A stretch of DNA of 64,000 bases from Shinisaurus crocodilurus (taxonomy: Eukaryota > Chordata > Lepidosauria > Squamata > Shinisauridae), in the NCBI GenBank assembly GCA_021292165.1, contig CM037877.1, positions 217,103,350 through 217,167,349 of the forward strand, given 5' to 3'. Numbering within the stretch: the first letter of the stretch is position 1; each line of letters starts with the position of its first letter. Under the pieces are notes generated by a model that worked only from the letters and a program-made list of their open reading frames with translations, did not search any database and was not told the origin of the DNA. Of this stretch, positions 10,956 through 22,660 are shown one piece after another. The position numbers and the translations under genes were made by a program.

Positions 10956-12379
10956 ATGCCTTTAAAGGCAATACATTATAGTTAACGGCAATAAATAAAT
11001 AAATAAATAAAGGCTACACTGAACTGTGCTTTCAATGGTTCTGTAGGACTCTCTTCTTTAATTTGCTCTGCTTAGATACACAGTGTAGCAAGAGGTAAAT
11101 ATCTACCATGGACTCTCCAGCACATAATGAGCCAAGAAGATTTATTAGCATTTATGCATCAGTGAGTCTGGCGCTCTATTAATACGAATTGTTTAACTTT
11201 TTGAACTCTAATGTACATACACAATTTCCCAGGCAATGATGTGTCCGGAATACAGATCTGTATAAGTTTGGTTACTTAAAAGAGGCCAGAAGCCAGTTAT
11301 ACTAGGACTACAAGGTATACCAGAGAGCCATGAAATCCAGGGTGTTTTGGACCATTGAGCCATTGCTCTGGCCTCATTCACAGAATGTTACAGCTGGGGG
11401 GTAGACAACATTGCCTTCAGTTTATAACACTCCCATCTTTCCCACAGCTTCTTCCATCTTTTTTTATACTGTAGAAAATCTGTTAAGGAGAAAAAGACAG
11501 AATAGCTGCACAATACCTTGTGAAGTACTCTTGGCCACTGGGAGCTAGAACTGAATTGTTCAGAAACTGAAGTGTGCTTTGTATGGGCACCTTTGACCTG
11601 TTATTTAATTGACCTGATATTTAAAAATTCTTTGCTGAAGGTTTCCTTCTGGAATACGGTTGTCCTAGCAAGCGAGTAGCACTAAATCCATGTTCCAAGC
11701 AATTTTGTACAGTGCAAATTTGAGGTCTGGGAATGAAACTTGTTTTCAGTGCGCAAAGCTCATCTTGCTGTATGATTTTGGATGCAAAATCTAGGTAAGA
11801 AGCCCAATTTTCATGACAGCACTTGAATTTCACTATGAAAATTACCCTTTTGGGGGACATAAAGATGCAAATTGTTTCTTTCAACTGTTTTGTGTTGTGG
11901 GATTTACAGTTGTGAATTTGAAATGGAACTTCTTGTTTCGACTCTTCAAGAGATACCAGGGACCATATGTTCCAGCAACATATTTCCCCTGGCTATTGGT
12001 TTCTGCTGAATCAGCCTTTTAAAACTGCTGGGGGCATTTTCCCAACAGGGGATGGTGGGACACTTCTGCCCATTTTATGCATGGAAAATTTAAAAAGAAA
12101 ACACCACTTTGAAGGACATCAAGATCAAATATACATTGTTCATATGACGCCACACACCAGCTGATGCATCACAGATTTCATCCTAGCTCTGATCTGTGCA
12201 GAGACTGTTGCTGCCTAGCAGACCAGGTCTCCATAATGTAACCTTGTGACTCACTTGGTATGGTCAAGGGCACAATGCTCCCACAGTGCTTTCTACTCAG
12301 GTTAACTTCCCACATTTATGAAAGTGACAAGTAAGTCACAAGAAATTTGACATTACCACTCATGCCCTTTGTTAAAAAT

Positions 12380-13135
12380 AGGGATTATTTATTTATTTAT
12401 TTATTTTATTTAATACATTTCTGAATCAGCCCTCCGCTCAATGAGTGCTCGAGCTCGAGGCACTTTACCATAAAACCATAAACACATTAAATTGCAACAA
12501 TTTCAAAGCAACTAAACCAAAACTGATAAAATATATAATGGTATTGGTGAAGCAGTATAGTTTTAACCAGCTGCCAATAAGGAGGGAGCCAACCTAACCT
12601 CTCTGGGAAGGGAGTTTCATAACTGGGGTGCTGCCAGAAAGAAGGCCCTGTCTTGGGTCCTCATCAACCTCACCTCTCTTAGAGATTGGACATTTAACAG
12701 GGCCTCAGGAGAAGAGCATAGGTTCTGGCCAGGTTCATACAGGGAAGGCAGTCTCTCAGATATCCTGACCCCAATCCCTTTAGGTAAGAAACAGCACCTT
12801 GCATTGGGCTTGGAAACAAACAGGAACCCACTGAAGCTTTTCAAGGCTGTTTATATGGTCTATAAAATGCACTGCAGACAAAAGTCTGGCCACCGCATTT
12901 TGCAGTAGATGTAGCTTCCAAACGCTTTTCTCAAGGGCATCCCCACATAGAGCATATTCCAGTAATCTAAATGTGAAGTGATTAAGGCATGGACCACTGT
13001 GGCCAGACCAGCCTTCTCCAGGAAGGGACGCAGCTGGCAAAGGCACTCCTGAGCTGGGCAAAGGCACCACTTTTTCTGCTTTCCCTAGCTCATCTAACTC
13101 CTTTCTGAAGGACAGGCTTTTTAGTCTTATCATAA
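12380..13135 (-). mobile_element. L2-like LINE fragment, 3' end
   Basis: On the minus strand the remnant reads LQNAVARLLSAVHFIDHINS then LQWVPVCFQAQCKVLFLT, a decayed form of the C-terminal block typical of L2/CR1-group reverse-transcriptase proteins. The 3' untranslated region follows and ends in a (TAAA)n tail seen here as (ttta)n at 12388-12416. A sister fragment covers 62197-63180. Confidence 0.75.
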
Positions 13136-13483
13136 ATATAAATATAGAAACCTGTATTATTATGCATAAAAGTTGCTGTCAGTCACTGAATTTGTACCGA
13201 GTCTTTAATTTATCTGCTAAATGGTTTTTGGCAGCCCCAAGAATGTCTTACTTGCAGTGATAAAAACATGTTTACTATGTACTATATTATAAAATTCTGC
13301 ACTTCTTAATTTTTGGAGATTGGCTTGAGGAGAAGTTACAAGATAGTGATATTTAAATGTGAAGATAGTTTCTGGTGGTAGGGAAATATCTTGACAGCCC
13401 TATTCCAAACATATTTTGGAAGGCATGCTGAATGGATCCTTTCCCTGGCTGTGTTTGTAATATGTATTCATATGTACATGTAC

Positions 13484-14259
13484 CAGGGATGTTGAAGAGT
13501 CCTTGGTCTCGAGTCACGAGTCAAGTCACGAGTCTTTGGACCCAAGTCTCGAGTCCGGGTCCGAGTCCTTGATCCAAAATGGTGACTCACGAGTCACGAG
13601 TCACTCCCAAAACTGACTCCACGAGTCCCTATTAAAATCAATGGGGTTTCCCCCCAACAAAATAAGGCTACTTCAGATGTGTGGCTTAAATAAATTCTAG
13701 GCACAAGTGTGCCTTTTTATTTCAAAACTCTGCAACTGATTTTGGCAAGAACAGACCAGGCAGACAAACCCAAAATAACCAGGCAGGCAGAGGAGGCGGG
13801 GAACCCCAAAGCAGGCAGGCAGAGGCCTTTGTCTTGGACAATTCAACTGTTGTACAGGTCAAGAAGAGACCAGGCAGGCAGAGGAGGCTGGGAACCCCAA
13901 ACAGGCAGGCAGAGGCAGCCAAACCCAAAATGTCTGACCCTAACCCAACCCCCCCACAACAACACATCAATCAAAATAAATCTCAACACATCGTTGGGGC
14001 TGCGCTCCTGGTAGCTGTCCATAGTGGCTGAGCAGCAGCGCGCCTCGCTTCCATGCGCTCTTCACCGGTGATCGCGCTCCTTCTGGCACAGCCAGAAGAC
14101 TCGTCAACAGCCCAGGGATGTTGACGAGTCCTTGGTCTCGAGTCCCGAGTCGAGTCTCGAGTCCCATTAAAAATATTGGGACTCGAGTCCGAGTCGAGTC
14201 AGAGGGGGGACTCAGTCCGACTCACGAGTCGAGTCCTCAAGTCCGAGTCCCCATCCCTG
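13484..14259. mobile_element. Non-autonomous hAT element with GAGTC-rich ends, copy 1 (776 bp)
   Basis: Ends are CAGGGATG and CATCCCTG, flanked by a perfect 8-bp duplication acatgtac (13476-13483 and 14260-14267), which identifies a hAT-type insertion. The outer 130-150 bp at each side are packed with gagtc/gactc, usually as cgagtc, in both orientations. The middle has two copies of a block with aggcaggcagaggagg and then a CpG-rich part. At 14113 the left terminus is repeated (cagggatgttgacgagtcc), so 14113-14259 alone looks like a complete 147-bp miniature element. It has no transposase gene. Copy 2 is at 51840-52622. Confidence 0.9.
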
Positions 14260-15770
14260 ACATGTACGTGCTGCTTTCTTGCCATGTGAGCCTCAAAGCA
14301 GCTTTTAGTTAAACAACTATTCTATATCACCACATTATAAGAACAACATTGCACAACAAACACAACAGCAGCAGCTCAAATACAAATGAAAAGGGCAAAT
14401 CCATTACTAAGAGCTCAAGATGGCTTGGTGCAACTGATTATAGTTGCAAAGGCCTGAAGAGGGTTGGTCTGGAAATCTTGGAAGAAAGTTCTGGAATACA
14501 GAGGCTATTCCTGAAAGGAACCTATTTCTAGTATTAGGCAACCATGCCTCCAAGATGGTAGCACTCAAAACCTTTGACTCTGTAGTTGATCTCAACTCAT
14601 GGGTACTGGTGGTGCTGGTATATTAACGTGTTCATTTAATTTAAAACAAGACTACCTTTTTTCCTTTGCCAAATATTGGGTCTAACCTATTCAAGCCACA
14701 TATTCAAACCTCAGATTAAAAAGGGAAGGAAGTTACACCATATAAGGAACTGCTGAACCTTTTAAAAACAACAACAACAACAACAACAAAGGTTTCTTAA
14801 GGCTCAATACAGAGAACAAGCCCCAAATCATCTCAAAACCATGTAATAATGAAAACTATTCTAGCAGTTCTAGCAGTCACCATCAACTGCCTTCTTGTAG
14901 TAAGTAGACATTCTTGTTGGAATAGCAATGGCAGGAGATGAGATCACACCCCAAAGAAGTGCAAGACTTCAGGGTGCAGAACTAATTAACAATCCCAGGT
15001 ACACCAGAAAGACTTGGGTGCAGAGCACGGGTCACAAAGGGGTGGTGGTGGGATGTTGCCTTGCAGCCACATAGAGCCAAATAGGTTCCTTTTTAGACTA
15101 GGTTTCTTGTGTATACAAAAGAAGATGACCATGTTTAGTATGTTCTACAGTAGTAGTGGTTTCATTCTGTTAGAAGCTTGGAATGATTTTCTCTGTTGTC
15201 TTATACTTCTGGCTGTTTAGCCAGGGAGCTACAGTATCTGGTTATAACTAAGTGAAGTTCACAATGCCCTTCACCTTCTGGATTCAGTCTGTTTTATTCA
15301 GCCACTTTGCTAACACTTCTCCCTATCTATATCTATGCTGAATTCCTAAACTTTATGTTGTTCTTCAAGTCTTCCTTGCTCCCCTCTCCTAACCATACTC
15401 CTGATTTCAGTGGTCCAACACTAAACCAGATGTTTAGAAAATGTCCTAGGTAAAGTTGACAAATTGACATTAGAAGCTGGAAGCCAGCTATGGGGACTAC
15501 ATAGCTCAAGCCAATCCTGTGATGACCCTATCTGCCACATGGATAGGAATGGGGCACTGCACACTAAAGCCCTCATGCATTGAGACTGCAGTCAAGCTAA
15601 GATTTACCAATGGCTATTTATGAAGATAAGGATGTGTAAACATCTGGCATATAACTCTAGATAGCCATTGGACAAAAATGGATAATAAACAGAGTTTATG
15701 TACAATGTAAAACTTGACTTAAATGACTGCTTTCATTTTTTCAGCAGAGATCAGGCACCAAATTCAAGTA

Positions 15771-15772
15771 TT

Positions 15773-15804
<32 letters not shown>

Positions 15805-17390
15805 AGGATTTCTAGGCCACCTTTCAGGGCAGGAGCCCTCCCAAGGTGGCGTACAACAATAAAATACATATAATGAAATTCATATAATAACACACCCCGA
15901 TGGGGTAATAAAAACAGCAAATGTTCCAAAACAACAACAAACATCAGCATAAAACAGAACCTACAACATAATTGCAGCTGTAACACAGTCTGATAAAACA
16001 TAATCAGGGAAAGGCCAGAGTAAAGTAGTATGTCTTCAGGTCCTTCTTGAAAGCCTGCAGTGATTGGGCCTGGCAGACCCCAGATGGCAACTTATTCTGC
16101 AGGTGTGGGGCCACTGTAGAAAAGACCCTTTCTCGTGCACTCTCCTACCTAACTACCCTCACAGGTAGGCAAGTGAGAAGGGCCTCTCTTCCTGATCTTA
16201 AAGTGAAGACAGGCTGATAAGTGTGAAGGCAGTCCTTTGATTAATTTGGTCCCAAACCACTGAAGGCTTTAAAGGTCAAAACTAGCACTTTAAATTGGGC
16301 TTGGAAACACACTGGTGACCAGTGCAGCTGATGCAGTATGGGCGTTATATGATCTTATCGCCTTGTCCCCATCAAAACTAGGGCGACCACATTCTGCACC
16401 ACCTGAAATTTCTGGACCATAATCAAAGGCAGCCCCACATAGAGCATATTACAGTAGTCCAGCCTGGATGTCACTATTGCATAGATAACTGAGGAAGGGC
16501 CATCCTCTCCAGATAGGGCCTTGGCTGGAGTACCAGCTTAAGCTGGTAGAACACACTCCTGGACATGGCAGCCACCTGGGCTTCCTCAGTTAGCACAGAG
16601 TTCAGGAGGGCTCCCAGACTACACACCTGGTCTTTTATGGGGAGTGCAACCCCATCTAAGACCAGTTTTAAACCTCTATCCAAAGGAGTTGGTTTTCCAA
16701 CCCACAGTACCTCCATCTTGGAGAAGGTACTGGATTAAGTTTCAGCTTGTTCACCCTCATCCACCCTCAAACAGTCTCCAGACACTGATACAAGAGTTCC
16801 ACAGCCTCCCTGAGATGTGTAGATGGAAATGAGAGGTAGAGCTGAGTATCATCCACATGCTGATGACACTTCTGCCCAAACCTCCAGATGACTTCCCTCT
16901 GCAGTTTCACGTAGATGTTAAAAAGCTTGGGGAACAAGATGGAACCTTATAGCACACCACAGGCTAATGGCCACGGGGTGGAGCAGAAGTCCCCCAGCAC
17001 CACCTTCTTGAGACTGCTCCTTCAGGAAGGACCAGAACCACCTTAACACTGTGCCTCCTAAGCCCTATCCAGATAAATGATCTAGAAGGATATCATGGTT
17101 AACAGTATCAAAAGCTGCTGAGCAGTCCAGAAGAACCAACAGGGTTGCACTCCCCCCCCCATCCATTCCCCAACATACGTCAGCAACCAGGGCAACTGAA
17201 ACTGTTTCCATCCTATAACCAGGTCTGAAATCTGATTGGAATGGATCTAAGCAATCAGTATCATCCAACACTGCTTGAAGTTGTGAGGCCACCACCTGCT
17301 CCAGCACCTTGCCCAAGAATGGCAAATTTGACACTGGGCGGTTTTTATCCAAATCCAACTGGGAAATCTGTCATTTTAGCATTCTGAATG
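15771..17390 (-). mobile_element. L2-like LINE, 3' half, decayed
   Basis: Minus-strand remnants in order: RPVSNLPFLGKVLEQ, VASQLQAVL and LLDCSAAFDTVNHDILLDHL (reverse-transcriptase motif A region, 17065-17358), then LDGVALPIKDQVCSLGALLN and YQLKLVLQPRPYLE (16474-16716), then the 3' end ccaccttgggagggctcc and a (TAAA)n tail at 15771-15804. Several frameshifts separate the pieces. The SINE at 17411 abuts its 5' side. Confidence 0.85.
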
Positions 17391-17410
17391 AATGTGGCGT
17401 AGAATGAAAG

Positions 17411-17645
17411 AGCCAGTGTGGCGTAGTGGTGAGAGTGTTGGACTGGGACTCAGGAGATCCGGGTTCTAGTCCCTGCTCTGCCATGAAACTCACTGAGTGA
17501 CCTTGGGCCAGTCACTGCCTCTCAGCCTAACCTACCTCACAGGGTTGTTGTGAGGATAAAATGGAGAGGAAGATTATGTAAGCCGCCTTGAGTTCCTTGC
17601 AGGAAAAAAGGGGGGGGGGTATAAATGTAATAAATAAATAAAAAT
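17411..17645 (+). mobile_element. Sauria-type SINE, full length
   Basis: Starts agccagtgtggcgtagtggt, with B box ggttctagtcc, then cacagggttgttgtgaggat, gccgccttgagttccttgc and an aataaataaa end. One of the best-preserved copies in the window. Confidence 0.92.
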
Positions 17646-17698
17646 AAAATTCTCTTCCAGATTTGGTAATGTTCATGTCAACAAGCTGCAATCTCTTT

Positions 17699-17763
17699 GT
17701 TTTTGCAATTTTAATTTTATTCTAGTTTCTATTTCATAGAAATAAAATTAAAATTGCGAAAAC
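17699..17763. repeat. AT-rich hairpin
   Basis: Arms of 23 bp at 17699-17721 and 17741-17763 are complementary apart from one mismatch, with a 19-bp loop. No matching element ends or duplication were found around it. Confidence 0.55.
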
Positions 17764-18139
17764 AACAAGTTGCAGTCTCCTAGCAACTCTCCCTGCTATT
17801 TCCACACTAACAACATGTTTGCATGCATACACACAGTGATGTTGCCATTGTATGGATAGGGGAGGAGAAACATCTGTGCCAAAATAATATCCAGAAATAG
17901 GAATTGTAAGCTCTACACACTAGCTTTTGAGAGTCACTGCCATGAGATTTATTTATTTTTTTAAGAAAGTATCAATTTTCCTCAAGGCACATGCAGCCAG
18001 TCAGCTAATGTGCTTTCCAGCTCCTACAAGTCTCTTCATCAAGGAAACCACTACTCATCATGGCATTAAAAATAGGCCCTGAGAACACACAGACTTAAAG
18101 CAAATCTCCAAGCCCTACCCTAGGTTCTAAGGGTTACAT

Positions 18140-18275
18140 CAGCCTTCCCCAACCTGGTGTCCTCCAGATGTGTTGAACTGCAACTCCCATCATTCCCAGC
18201 CAGCATGGCCATTGGCTGGGAATGATGAGAGATGCAGTCCAACACATTAGGAGGGCATCAGCTTGGGGAAGGCTG
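18140..18275. mobile_element. Palindromic hAT MITE (136 bp)
   Basis: Ends cagccttccccaacctggtg and cagcttggggaaggctg. Flanks ggttacat (18132-18139) and agttacat (18276-18283) agree in 7 of 8 bases, as expected for a hAT duplication. The two halves are long imperfect complements. Relatives lie at 26019-26137 and 36824-36958. Confidence 0.82.
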
Positions 18276-18872
18276 AGTTACATCATATCTGTCACAACTG
18301 AACATCTGCGTTCCACTCTGGTGAAATTCAAATTGTATTGGGTTTACAAAAATGCTATCTTACTATTACACTTCCTGGCTCCAAACTGGAATCCAGTAAT
18401 GCTGTTTCACATTGGCATGGCGTCAGATGTGCTCTTTGTAGCCATTACAACAAGGGGAGTCTATTCAATCATATGTCTTAGAGTCACTAACTACTGGGCA
18501 GGCTACTTTTATTAGCATGATCCATCCTATATAATTTGATCTGTTAAACTCATCCTAAGAGTGCTCTTGGCAAATGCCACCAATACTCTACGTAATTAGC
18601 AGCTGCTTCAGATTTTCTCTTCTTGCAGTAATCAGTGGTCTGAATATCTGCAGTAGTTACATATACTCTGTTCAGCATGGAGTTGCCCACCAGTTGCCTG
18701 AAATTAATTCATCAAATTTAGCCCATTGATAACCAAATCTCTGAGGACACTGTCAAAGCTATTAGGCAAATGGGTGGCTGTGGTCACCTACAACATACTA
18801 GTCCTGCTTGATCATTCTCTCTAGAAAATGATAAGTCTGGAATTTAGAAGGGGCCTTCAGGATCCCTCCAAA

Positions 18873-19018
18873 CAGTGCTTTTTTTCTGGAGAAAAGGGTA
18901 CCAGAACTCTTGGATTACATTTCCTCGGGAGTAGATGGCGATTAAATTGTAATGCAATTAATAGAAGAAAAGGTGCTGGAACTCAGTTCCGGTGAGTTCC
19001 ACCAGAAAAAAAGTCCTG
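18873..19018. mobile_element. hAT MITE, 146 bp, copy 1
   Basis: Ends CAGTGCTTTTTTTCTGG and CCAGAAAAAAAGTCCTG; perfect 8-bp duplication cctccaaa at 18865-18872 and 19019-19026. Almost identical (about four differences) to 57235-57380. Confidence 0.9.
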
Positions 19019-19504
19019 CCTCCAAATATTCTGCTTTGGTTCTTGACATTTGATGCAGGCAGCATTCCCAAAGAAGCATGGGGAGTTAACAGGAAAGTCA
19101 AGAGCTTCCTTTCTAATTTCTCCACCACAAGGCCAAATTTTGTTTGACTGTTGACTGGACTGAGTCCAAGGAACAAACAGGACCTCTATTTCTACAATTG
19201 AATGATGATATCACAAGACCCTTTTCATAATCAGTCTCTTGTGCACCTTAAAAGCATACTATGTATCCACATGGTCTAGTTCTTTCATTCCCTTGCCCTG
19301 TCCCCTCCACCTCCAGTTAGCAGCAGAATTGCCCAGCAGTTGGTTGCTTGTCAGCCATGGCCATTTGAGTGTCACGTGTGAGAACAGACTTCTGCATTAA
19401 CTCTGCCTGCATGCATTGCAAACCACCTTGTAAGTATGTTCACATCTTCCCCTCCAGATCAGATCCAGGTTGTGGTAAAGAGTGCTCTGCAGTTTCCTAG
19501 CATA

Positions 19505-19580
19505 TAGACATATCATACTGTCTTATTCTGAGTTGGACCATTAATCCATCTAGCCCTGTACTGTCTACTTAGCCGGGAGA
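19505..19580 (-). repeat. tRNA-Ala-like SINE 3' fragment
   Basis: attctgagttggaccattaa and tccatctagccctgtact are the antisense of the phrase tactgagctagatggaccaa found in the SINE copies at 31033, 41230 and 60570. Confidence 0.55.
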
Positions 19581-19662
19581 GGAGCCAGAGTCTGGAACCA
19601 AGATTCATTCCGCTACCAATGGATTCCCCAGTCTGCCAGAACCAAGACTAGGACAACCTTTT

Positions 19663-20597
19663 TGTCATTCTCTATTTTGCATGCTAAATATGTTTTTTGC
19701 CAGCTATGGCTGAATGGCAACACTTGCAATTGCAACATTCATTAGTATCTAGGTTTGGCCGGGTTGCTTTTACAGCTTCAGCGTCTCCTTCGCTATTGGA
19801 AGCACTTATTGAGGCCAATCAGGCCAATCAACCTAAGATCCATGTCTATAAATACTTATTATTGGTGAATAGATATGATATACAGGGTCTTAAGCAGGAA
19901 TGGCATAGAGAACTGGATTGTCCCATTTTGCCGAATCAATGGATCACTGCCTTGGCATCTGTATCAGATGTACCTATGGATCTCAGGTTGTGTCTTATTC
20001 AGCCAAAACTTTTGTTTCATGTCTTATTGGATCCCACAATATCTCTTTAATAAGGGTTTGTCTAAGTCTGCTAATTCTTGGAGGTGTAACACAGCTAAAG
20101 CTTCTTGTAAACATAAGTTTTGGCAATGCCCAGTAGTTGCCCCTTTTGGGGACGAGATCATTATATGGATAAATTTTGTATTGGAGCATTCCTCGATATT
20201 TACTGATGTACATGCTCTTTTAAATTATCTGCCTGCTTCCTAGAAGTTAATGCATGGTCAGTGCAAATGGATTCTCTGCACCTTTCTGAGAGCTAAAAGA
20301 CTGATATTACAACATTGGTAAGATAACTGCTCACCTCCTATAATGCAATGGATTGAAGACCTTACAACACTTTCAGCATTTGAACGGGTGGCCTACAGAT
20401 ACCACCTGTGAACCGATACCTATTTGGATATTTGGTCTGCTGTTGCAGAAGTTTATGTATAATTCTTAGAAATCTGTATTTTCATTTCATATGTATGCAT
20501 TGAAATTGATGTATTCAATTCTACAAAGCTACCGTTTTTCTTTTTTCCTTTTCTTTTGTTGAAATTCTACAATATATATTTTTTTTAAAGAGAAAAA
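19663..20597 (+). mobile_element. L1-type LINE, 5'-truncated, with target-site duplication
   Basis: Flanked by actaggacaacctttt (19647-19662) and actaggacagcctttt (20598-20613), 15 of 16 identical. It encodes decayed ORF2 C-terminal sequence with a frameshift: first QPKIHVYKYLLLVNRYDI and LKQEWHRELDCPI, then in another frame SANSWRCN, FWQCPVV and FGDEIIIWI, the L1 Cys-rich tail. It ends in a short A-rich tract. Insertion is in the sense opposite to KCND3. Confidence 0.85.
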
Positions 20598-21609
20598 ACT
20601 AGGACAGCCTTTTATGAGAATTACCTGTGGGAGGAGGACAAGGGAGTCATGCACCTGTTCCCAAGCTGGAACAAGGAGAAAGGCCAGTGGTTAACTGTTG
20701 GAGTAATTCCTGGGCCTGATTCCAGCACACTCAAGGCCTTATACCCACAAAGTAAGGCATTGGGAGACAGCCCTATGCCACACCATTGGAACCAATGGGA
20801 CAAGTTAGACACAACTTAAGTTCCATTGTTTTCAATGGGAACTAAGTTCAACTAACTTCATCTAGATCCAACTCAATGTGGCTTGGTGAAATATTTATAC
20901 CCCACAAAAATGGCTACTTTCAATATGAAAATTGAAACAGAATACCTGGGACAGACCATTACAGGACAAAACTGGCCTTAGTTTGCAACACCTGTACAAA
21001 ACACAAGGCTGATCTGAGCAGATCCCCCATCCCCCAGATTGCACCCTTGGAGAATAAGCAGCAGCTGTATGATTGGCCTTGACAGTTGCATTGCCCCTTT
21101 CTGTAGCAACTGCCTGAGCATCATTAAGTAGTTGCTGCACATTACTAAGCAGCCCAGAGCAATTTTATATTTTGTGTATGGGGCACTAAAATGTGCCAGT
21201 TGCAGGTCATCTGAAAATGCTTTCAGAAATTATTCTCTTTTTTGCCAGGGTACCCATACAACTTTGAAAAAGATGGCGAGACAGACCTTAAAACTTCTTT
21301 AGTCTGAAATGTCTGTTAATTTCCATCTAAGTGCACGAATCTGATGCTTATCGTGTGGTCATTTCCCCTTCAGAAGTAATGGCAGTAGATGAAGTATCTC
21401 ACACTCTAAAAGGGAGCAGTGTATCAAGAATGGCAAGGCAAGAAGACAAGGAATGAAAGAAATCTAAGCATTTCTTCTGAAATGTTTCTTTGGTATGATT
21501 TCGCATGAGATTGTCTGTCACATGGTTGATGCCAACAGAACGTTTGGACCTCCAGTTACCAGAAGGTATCAAGAGGAAATAAATAGCTGTCCACACATTA
21601 AATCACTGA

Positions 21610-21785
21610 CTTGACGTGGCATCATATGGACATAGTTAGTTGTGACGTGGAAAGCTAAGCAGGGTCAAGCCTGGTTGTTACTTGGATGGGAGACCCCTCC
21701 TCTAGTTTCCTGCATTGAGCAGGGGGTTGGACTCGATAGCCTTGTAGGCTCCTTCCAACTCTATGATCTATGAAATCTATGAATA
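21610..21785 (+). mobile_element. 5S-rRNA-derived SINE with CR1 tail
   Basis: Contains aagctaagcagggtc, then cctggttgttacttgg and gatgggagacc, which matches vertebrate 5S rRNA closely through the C box. It is followed by cagggggttggactcgatag, gctccttccaactctatga and short ctatga repeats, the 3' end of CR1 LINEs. The CR1 tail implies mobilisation by CR1 machinery (inference). Confidence 0.85.
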
Positions 21786-22394
21786 TGTGATCTATTCTAA
21801 ACTGGCAGGAAATAGTCTCTTGGAATATTCATAGAGATACACATATGTACACACACTCAGTTGTTTAGGGTTTTTTGCCAAAAAAATTTGCTTTATGTGC
21901 ATCGTGCATTTTGCCATCCTTGGTATTTCTGGCTACTGTCCTTCCATGGCCTTCAATCTCTAGCAAATTGCATCTCCACTGAGAGGCATCCTTGTGGTGG
22001 CTTTATAACCTCCACTGAGGGCACTTAGGTTGTTCCAGTTCTCCCCCAAACCCTGTACAAATTCCCTCCTAATTCCTTCCATTTCTCCTCACTTTATCCC
22101 AAGATGAAAAGCAGCCATTGCTTACTCTGATGAAACAGCAGCTCCTAAGCTATAGGAGAAACCATCTAGGAGAGTTGTTGGCCATGATGAGGTAAGTAGT
22201 TACTCAACAAATGGTTAGTATGCTTTCATTTCTTATCCTCTTCTCATAAACTGAGATATGAGGAGTAAAGAGGAGTATATACGTACTACCCTTTAAAGAA
22301 GAGTGATTAATTTGTCCATGAGAATACGAGCATGAACAGTATCTTCATAGGGTGACACTGTCAACCATAGAGAGAGAAGACAGCCAGTGTGAGA

Positions 22395-22660
22395 GACTGG
22401 TGTAGTGTGGTGTAATGGTTAGAGTGTTGGACTGGGATTCTGGAGACCCAGGTTCTAGTCCCCACTTGGCCATGAAGCTCACTGGGTGACTTGGGGCCAG
22501 TCACTGACTCTCATCCTAACCTACCTCAGAGGGCTGTTATGAGAATAAAATGGAGAGGGAGGAGGATTATATAAACTGCCTTAGGCTCTTTGAAAGAAAG
22601 GCAGGATATACATGTAAAACAAGCAAACACGCACGCACACAAGCAAATAATAAATAAATA
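22395..22660 (+). mobile_element. Sauria-type SINE
   Basis: gtgtggtgtaatggttagag, ggttctagtccccacttggc, gaataaaatggagagggagg and a tail with gaaaggcaggatatacatg then A-rich repeats. Confidence 0.87.

Noticed and set aside
17065..17358. Functional reverse-transcriptase gene
   Set aside because: Short remnant of an L2-like LINE with frame breaks on both sides and an altered motif region.
21640..21700. Functional 5S rRNA gene
   Set aside because: Only the internal promoter part matches, the 3' end is replaced by a CR1 tail, and diverged copies recur.
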